A stretch of DNA of 11,899 bases from Oceanospirillales bacterium (GTDB lineage: Bacteria; Pseudomonadota; Gammaproteobacteria; Xanthomonadales; SZUA-36). A program made the translations under genes and the position numbers. The notes under the pieces are model-generated. The model was not told the DNA's origin. It searched no databases and worked only from the letters and a program-made list of their open reading frames with translations. The DNA is taken from contig QIKG01000259.1 of NCBI GenBank assembly GCA_003232965.1, forward strand, positions 1 to 11,899, in the 5' to 3' direction. Below, piece after piece: positions 7,632 to 11,899 of the stretch; position 1 is the first letter of the stretch; each line of letters starts with the position of its first letter.

Positions 7632-7690
7632 AATTTGAATGTGCGCTACAAAAAATTAGCGTAAAAAATTAACGGACAGGTAATAAACGA

Positions 7691-8620
7691 ATGAATAAAC
7701 CCACTCTTTTAAGTTTCAAAATTATTGCCGTTACGGTCCTGCTGAGCTTGCTTGCTGCTTGTTCGACATTACCCGAGGAAAGTCCAGTGGATACCCCTGA
7801 AGTTACAATGCCATATGATCATGCGGCAGATGTCGCCGGCTGGAAACAGGCGCGTATTGATAGACTGGAAGAACCTTTTGGTTGGCTTAGCCTGGTGGGG
7901 TTATTGTGGCTAGAGCCGGGTGAAAATAAAATTGGCTCAGCTGCAAGCAACGATATTGTGCTTAAATCAGGTCCCTCGCAGTGGGGCACTGTTTTTCTAG
8001 ATGGTGATTCAATCCGCTTTGTTGCCGCCAGTGATCAGGTTACAGTCGATGGTAAGCGAGTAGATGAAGTGCAGTTAATCGCAGATGTGAATGGCGAGCC
8101 GAATATAGTGATTTCCGGCACTACCCAGTTTTTTGTGATTAAACGCGGTTCTTATGCTCTCAGGGTTAAAGACAGCCAATCACCTGTAAGGGTTGATTTT
8201 GCAGGGTTGGATTATTACCCGGTCGAGGAAAGCTGGAAATTTAATGCGAAATTCACCCCAGCTGCTGAAGGTGCCACTATTCCGATTAGCAATGTACTCG
8301 GTCAACTTGATGATTCGCCTTTGGCGGGTACCCTTGAGTTTGAAAAAGACGGTGTGCAATACAGCTTGCTTGCACTGGTTCAGGATGATAAGTATTTTAT
8401 TATTGTTGCTGACCGTACCAATGGTCGTGGCACCTATGGTGCCGGCCGATTTATCTATACCAAATTAGCTGAGAACGGTCGCGTGATTATTGATTTCAAT
8501 AAGGCTTACAACCCGCCCTGTGCGTTTACCGAATACTCCACCTGTTCGCTTCCACCACCGCAAAACCGCATGCCGATTGCAGTCACTGCAGGTGAAAAAG
8601 AATATCGTGGCAAGCATTGA
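7691..8620 (+). CDS. DUF1684 family lipoprotein
   Basis: The 309-residue product begins with a lipoprotein signal peptide: a positively charged start, a hydrophobic stretch at about residues 9-21 and the lipobox LAAC with C24 as the likely lipidated residue, so it should sit in the periplasm anchored to a membrane. The mature part fits DUF1684: GWLSLVGLLWLEPGENKIG at residues 64-82, SNDIVL at 86-91, and a highly conserved C-terminal block with DFNKAYNPPCAF at 268-279 and LPPPQNRMP at 287-295. Two cysteines in that block (274 within TEYSTC context and 277) belong to the family signature region; their role is unknown to me. The family has no established activity. It follows manC after 59 nt, but there is no clear evidence that it acts in sugar-nucleotide metabolism. 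Confidence 0.88.
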   Translation: MNKPTLLSFKIIAVTVLLSLLAACSTLPEESPVDTPEVTMPYDHAADVAGWKQARIDRLEEPFGWLSLVGLLWLEPGENKIGSAASNDIVLKSGPSQWGTVFLDGDSIRFVAASDQVTVDGKRVDEVQLIADVNGEPNIVISGTTQFFVIKRGSYALRVKDSQSPVRVDFAGLDYYPVEESWKFNAKFTPAAEGATIPISNVLGQLDDSPLAGTLEFEKDGVQYSLLALVQDDKYFIIVADRTNGRGTYGAGRFIYTKLAENGRVIIDFNKAYNPPCAFTEYSTCSLPPPQNRMPIAVTAGEKEYRGKH

Positions 8621-8621
8621 T

Positions 8622-8660
8622 AAGGGATGTTAGACCCTTTGTCTAAGAGTTTGGTAAAAT
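8622..8660 (+). promoter_or_regulatory. candidate purE promoter with overlapping inverted repeats
   Basis: An extended -10 element, TGGTAAAAT, lies at 8652-8660 (hexamer TAAAAT 8655-8660), about 58 nt before the purE ATG. Just upstream is a perfect inverted repeat, TTAGAC at 8630-8635 and GTCTAA at 8641-8646, in the -35 region where an operator could lie. A second short pair, AAGGG (8622-8626) and CCCTT (8635-8639), overlaps it, so only one stem can form at a time. The site does not resemble the E. coli PurR operator. The AAGGG/CCCTT hairpin could also be a weak terminator for the lipoprotein gene, but it lacks a T-run. Confidence 0.4.
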
Positions 8661-8718
8661 AGATGTTTGATTAGCGGCCTTTCAAGGGCTGTACCTTTTA
8701 TTTAAACAGGTAAAACAA

Positions 8719-9213
8719 ATGGCCAAAAAACCAGTAATTGGAATCATCATGGGCTCAAAGTCCGACTGGCCCACCATGAGTAAAACGGCTGAAACTCTTG
8801 ATGACCTCGGTGTGGGGTATGAGGTTCGTGTGGTTTCTGCACATCGCACCCCGGATTTATTGTTTGAATATGCCGAAAATGCGGCTCAGCGAGGATTGCA
8901 TGTCATCATTGCTGGTGCCGGCGGAGCCGCTCACTTACCGGGTATGGTAGCTGCAAAAACGCTGCTTCCTGTGCTCGGTGTGCCGATACAGTCCCGTGCA
9001 CTGAAAGGCATGGATTCATTGTTATCTATCGTGCAAATGCCCGCGGGTATCCCCGTCGGTACACTCGCCATTGGTGATGCCGGTGCAATCAATGCGGCAT
9101 TGCAGGCTGCTGCCATTCTGGCCTTGCATGATGAAGAAATACACCAAGCACTAACAAATTTCCGCAAAGCCCGTACCGACAGTGTGCTTGCCGAGCCCGA
9201 CCCACGCACCTAA
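8719..9213 (+). CDS. purE: N5-carboxyaminoimidazole ribonucleotide mutase
   Basis: PurE moves the carboxyl group of N5-CAIR to C4 to give CAIR in purine synthesis. The 164-residue protein is the usual length of a bacterial class I enzyme and would assemble as an octamer. MGSKSDWPT is at residues 11-19, SAHRTP with the catalytic H42 at 40-45, and AGAGGAAHLPGM at 65-76. PQSRALKG-like sequence (IQSRALKGMDSLLSIVQMP) follows, with QSRALKG at 91-97. A modest ribosome binding site, CAGG, lies eight bases before the ATG. PurK begins five bases after its stop, so the pair is clearly one transcription unit performing consecutive reactions. Confidence 0.97.
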   Translation: MAKKPVIGIIMGSKSDWPTMSKTAETLDDLGVGYEVRVVSAHRTPDLLFEYAENAAQRGLHVIIAGAGGAAHLPGMVAAKTLLPVLGVPIQSRALKGMDSLLSIVQMPAGIPVGTLAIGDAGAINAALQAAAILALHDEEIHQALTNFRKARTDSVLAEPDPRT

Positions 9214-9217
9214 GCCT

Positions 9218-10333
9218 ATGAAGATTGCATTCTTAGGTGGCGGCCAATTGGCCATGATGATGGCAGATGCCGGTCAATTACTGGGCGATTCGTTCTCTTT
9301 TTTAGATCCTAATGCCGATTCCTGTGCGGGTAAAAGTGGTGATCTGCTGGTGGCCGATTATTCTGATCCAGCAGCTTTAAGTCAGTTAGCAGCAACGGCT
9401 GATATCGCCAGCTATGAGTTTGAAAATGTGGATGTCGAAGCGGTACTGCAGTTACAGGAAAAGCTACCGGTTTATCCCGGTGTCGATGCTCTAAAAGCAT
9501 GCCAGGACCGACTCGCAGAAAAACAATTGCTACAACAGCTAGATATTCCGCTGGCAGATTTTGCAGAGGTCAATAGCCGTATAGATTTGCTTGCTGCAAT
9601 CGGAAAAATTGGCTATCCGGCGGTATTGAAAACCCGGCGCATGGGCTATGATGGTAAAGGGCAAGTGCTGCTCAAAGTGCCTGAAGATCTGGAGCGTGCC
9701 TGGCATAAACTCGGCGACTACCCCCTGATTCTGGAAGCATTTGTCGACTTTAACAACGAAGGTTCAATGATTGCCGCCCGCGCACAAAATGGGGATATTG
9801 TGTATTATCCCATGAGCTGGAATATTCATTTACAAGGCGTTCTTGCGGTGAGTTTTTCACCCTGGTATGCAGCCGAGCTACAACAGCAAGCCGAAGCTCT
9901 GGTCAGGCGCATTCTAGAACACTTTAACTATGTTGGTGTGCTTACCCTAGAGTTGTTTAACTGCGATGGGCACTTAGTCGCAAATGAAATTGCACCCCGG
10001 GTACATAATTCCGGTCATCTAACGATTGAAGGCTCGGCTTGTTCACAGTTTGAAAATCATATCCGTGCTATTTCTGGCCGGACTCTAGGCTCAACTCAAA
10101 GCCAACAGGTATCTGTAATGCTCAACTGGCTGGGGGAAATACCCGATCATGGACAGTTGCTGGAATTACCAGGTATCTACTTACATGATTATGGTAAGCA
10201 GGCAAGACCAGGGCGCAAACTCGGACACACCACCATCTGTGCTGAAAACTGGGATGATATGCGGCACAAGCTGAATGCCTTCAGCAAAGTGAAAAACCCT
10301 GTCGTTCAGGCCGCGATTGCAGCTCTAGCATAA
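9218..10333 (+). CDS. purK: N5-carboxyaminoimidazole ribonucleotide synthase
   Basis: PurK uses ATP and bicarbonate to carboxylate AIR to N5-CAIR, the substrate of PurE. The start chosen is ATG 9218, which gives the family's usual beginning MKIAFLGGGQLAMM; a GTG at 9182 in the same frame would overlap purE and add a non-conserved tail. The 371-residue ATP-grasp protein shows the glycine loop RRMGYDGKGQ at residues 140-149, LILEAFVDF at 170-178 and NEIAPRVHNSGH at 256-267 followed by SQFENHIRA. No real ribosome binding site precedes the ATG, so translation is probably coupled to purE, which ends four bases upstream. Confidence 0.96.
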   Translation: MKIAFLGGGQLAMMMADAGQLLGDSFSFLDPNADSCAGKSGDLLVADYSDPAALSQLAATADIASYEFENVDVEAVLQLQEKLPVYPGVDALKACQDRLAEKQLLQQLDIPLADFAEVNSRIDLLAAIGKIGYPAVLKTRRMGYDGKGQVLLKVPEDLERAWHKLGDYPLILEAFVDFNNEGSMIAARAQNGDIVYYPMSWNIHLQGVLAVSFSPWYAAELQQQAEALVRRILEHFNYVGVLTLELFNCDGHLVANEIAPRVHNSGHLTIEGSACSQFENHIRAISGRTLGSTQSQQVSVMLNWLGEIPDHGQLLELPGIYLHDYGKQARPGRKLGHTTICAENWDDMRHKLNAFSKVKNPVVQAAIAALA

Positions 10334-10355
10334 TTAGAATCGCACCTCTTTTCTT

Positions 10356-10425
10356 GTCGTTCCGGCGTAGGCCGGAATCTTGTGTTTTCAACAGCCTACT
10401 AGAACCCAGCCTGCGCGGGAGTGAC
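10356..10425. repeat. small dispersed palindromic repeat after purK
   Basis: TTCCGGC at 10360-10366 and GCCGGAA at 10371-10377 form a 7-bp hairpin with loop GTAG. The outer ends, 10356-10366 and 10415-10425, are imperfect reverse complements (8 of 11). The layout resembles the common proteobacterial repeat with GTCATTCC ends and a CCTGCGC core, here worn. It differs in sequence from the array at 1-337. Lying about 25 nt past the purK stop, the hairpin could help end purEK transcription, although the T-run after it is poor. Confidence 0.6.
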
Positions 10426-10467
10426 GCGCTAGGTATTAACGGAGCCGCAATAAACAGCTATATACAC

Positions 10468-10503
10468 TTGCAATATACCTCTAAGTATATACAATAGGTA
10501 TAT
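10468..10503 (+). promoter_or_regulatory. vapBC promoter overlapped by an inverted-repeat operator
   Basis: TTGCAA at 10468-10473 and TACAAT at 10490-10495 are separated by 16 nt and form a good sigma70-type promoter. ATATACCT at 10473-10480 and AGGTATAT at 10496-10503 are exact reverse complements centred 23 bp apart, about two helical turns, and an 8-bp palindrome GTATATAC (10485-10492) lies between them. The arms cover the promoter spacer and the -10 edge, as expected for an operator at which a VapB-VapC complex represses its own genes. Binding is inferred, not shown. Confidence 0.65.
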
Positions 10504-10525
10504 AGCATAAATAACGAGGTGTTAA

Positions 10526-10759
10526 ATGGCTACTGGCTCTGTTTTTGTAAACAATAGAACTCAAGCGGTAAGGCTTCCCGCTGAAACAAGATTTCCGGAT
10601 AATGTAAAAAAAGTCACCGTTCGAGTCTTGGGAAAAGAGCGCATATTAACGCCTGTTGAAAATACTTGGGATAGTTATTTTCTTTCTGAAGATAGGGTAA
10701 GCGATGATTTTTTGACCACTAGAGCCTCTCAGGAGCAGCCCGATAGAGAGTCTCTGTAG
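10526..10759 (+). CDS. vapB: VapB-type antitoxin
   Basis: This 77-residue antitoxin would bind DNA and neutralise the VapC toxin encoded next to it. The N-terminal half, with NNRTQAVRLP at residues 9-18 and KERILTP at 37-43, fits the AbrB/SpoVT-like swapped-hairpin DNA-binding fold of VapB proteins. The C-terminal half, with WDSYFL at 48-53 and RVSDDFL at 57-63, matches the toxin-binding tail, which is expected to be disordered until bound. GAGGT lies five bases before the ATG, stronger than that of the toxin, in keeping with the excess of antitoxin these systems need. Its TAG stop shares one base with the GTG start of vapC. Confidence 0.9.
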   Translation: MATGSVFVNNRTQAVRLPAETRFPDNVKKVTVRVLGKERILTPVENTWDSYFLSEDRVSDDFLTTRASQEQPDRESL

Positions 10760-11172
10760 TGTTGAAGTATATGCTCGATACCAATATAGCTATCTATGTC
10801 ATTAAGCGCCGCCCAATTGAAATGCTCGAAATATTCAACCAACACACAGGTCAAATTTGTATCAGTTCAATTACTCTTGCAGAATTACTTCATGGGGTTG
10901 AGAAGAGCAAATTTATAGAGAAAAACCGCAATAATGTTGAAAATTTCATATCCCGTCTTGAGGTTATGGACTACGGCAATAAAGCCGCCGCTCATTATGG
11001 TGATATTCGAGCCGATTTAGAACTTAAAGGAATGACAATTGGGGTTAACGATTTACACATAGCGGGTCATGCTAGAAGCGAAGGCTTGATCGTTGTAAGC
11101 AATAATGTGCGTGAATTTGAGCGTGTTTCTGGCTTGCGTGTAGAAAACTGGGTTCAACGGAAAGCAAAATAG
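10759..11172 (+). CDS. vapC: VapC-type PIN-domain ribonuclease toxin
   Basis: This 137-residue toxin is a PIN-domain, metal-dependent ribonuclease; close VapC relatives cut the initiator tRNA in its anticodon loop. Acidic catalytic residues are visible as D7 (MLDTN), E42 (LAELLHG) and D98 (GVNDLHIA), and the late SNNVREFERVSGLRVENW segment (114-131) is typical. The residue pattern is intact, so the toxin is probably active. It starts at GTG 10759, overlapping the last base of vapB, which makes coupled and weaker translation likely. The pair is richer in A/T than its neighbours and sits between a dispersed repeat and a broken argD, which suggests acquisition by transfer. It converges with argD, 25 nt away. 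Confidence 0.93.
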   Translation: MLKYMLDTNIAIYVIKRRPIEMLEIFNQHTGQICISSITLAELLHGVEKSKFIEKNRNNVENFISRLEVMDYGNKAAAHYGDIRADLELKGMTIGVNDLHIAGHARSEGLIVVSNNVREFERVSGLRVENWVQRKAK

Positions 11173-11197
11173 AGGCCTGACTTAATTGGCCACCTAC

Positions 11198-11899
11198 TTA
11201 GTTCAGCTCGATGATAAGTCGAGTAACGGTTTCCACTAGTTTTCCAGCCTCAGTTTGATCCAATATCAACGGCGGTAATAAGCGGATGATGGTTTCATGG
11301 GTAACATTAATTAACACACCTTCAGCCAGTGCTGCATCACGCACAGGAATGGCACTGCGGTCGAGTTCCACGAATATCCAGCACTTTGGCATCATTGGCC
11401 AGCAGTTGTTTGAATTGCTGCTGCAGCCAATCACCCATCGTTTTTGCATTATTGCCTATCTGATCGCGCTCCATAATATCTAAAACGCTGCAGGCGGTAC
11501 GACAAGCCAGCGGATTACCACCGAAAGTTGAACCATGATTGCCTGGACTGAATGCTGTTGCAGCCTTGCCACGGGCGAGGCAGGCACCAATAGGAATACC
11601 ATTGGCCAGTGCTTTGGCAACGGTAATAATATCTGGGACAATCGCTTCATGCTGGTGGGCAAACCACTTTCCGGTACGGTTCAGACCAGCTTGGATTTCA
11701 TCACAAATCAGTAAAATATTATGCTGATCACAGAGTTCGCGAAGCTTCTTAAAGTACCCTGCGGGTGGTACAACTACACCGGTTTCGCCCTGAATGGGTT
11801 CGAGCAGTATCGCCACCAACTCAGGATTGTCGCTGATGGCTTGTTCGAAAGCGCTACTATCTGCATAAGGAAGATGAACAAAGCCAGCTACCAGGGGTT
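11198..11899 (-). pseudogene. argD: acetylornithine aminotransferase (ArgD-like), frameshifted and cut by window end
   Basis: This PLP-dependent class III aminotransferase makes N-acetylornithine in arginine synthesis. The upstream part enters from beyond 11899 (…LVAGFVHLPYADSSAFEQAI, LLEPIQGETG), then shows the PLP-binding aspartate in ICDEIQAGLNRTG, the lysine in AKALANGIPIGACLARGKAA, and GNHGSTFGGNPLACRTA. That frame reaches KVLDIRG and runs into a stop near 11337-11339. The family sequence resumes in another frame at about 11371 (VELDRS…ALAEGVLINVTHETIIRLLPPLI) and ends at 11198. About seven to eight residues (the KGLMIG segment) are missing, implying a deletion of about 23 nt; GTGG at 11371-11368 fits a junction between short direct repeats. 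A truncated product would lack the C-terminal domain. Other class III enzymes (AstC, gabT) are less likely. Confidence 0.88.

Noticed and set aside
7644..7661. CGCTA / TAGCG hairpin after manC as a terminator
   Set aside because: The stem is only 5 bp and is followed by an A-run rather than a T-run on the coding strand.

Overview
The window looks like chromosomal DNA of a gammaproteobacterium. The evidence is a proteobacterial-type SSB with the tip DDFEDDIPF, a long-chain polyprenyl diphosphate synthase of the IspB type, a class I PurE next to PurK, a complete set of dTDP-L-rhamnose genes, a bifunctional type II ManC/AlgA enzyme, and an ArgD fragment resembling the Pseudomonas form. The genus cannot be fixed from the sequence alone.

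Layout, left to right. Positions 1-337 are a tandem array of a 144-bp unit, each full unit carrying a long inverted repeat of REP type, and the array ends at the stop codon of ispB (335-1339, minus strand). A stretch of about 900 bp (1340-2239) has no intact gene, only a short reading frame with an internal TAG and weak promoter-like sites. From 2240 a plus-strand run begins: ssb, then rmlB, rmlA, rmlC and rmlD with overlapping stop and start codons, then manC, a DUF1684 lipoprotein gene, and purE-purK. A small dispersed repeat and a vapBC toxin-antitoxin pair follow. The window ends in a minus-strand argD-like aminotransferase whose 5' end lies outside.

Functionally, rmlBACD convert glucose-1-phosphate to dTDP-L-rhamnose and manC makes GDP-mannose, so the central block supplies nucleotide sugars for a surface polysaccharide; no glycosyltransferases or export genes are present here. 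PurE and PurK carry out the AIR to CAIR step of purine synthesis. IspB makes the ubiquinone side chain.

The most notable feature is that two metabolic genes, rmlA and argD, are each split by a short out-of-frame gap. The gap is about 17 nt in rmlA. In argD it is about 23 nt, with a GTGG junction that fits deletion between short direct repeats. Both halves of each gene remain well conserved, so the lesions are either recent or errors of the assembly. I found no clearly new multi-gene system; the array of REP-type repeats and the paired deletions are the items most worth following up.
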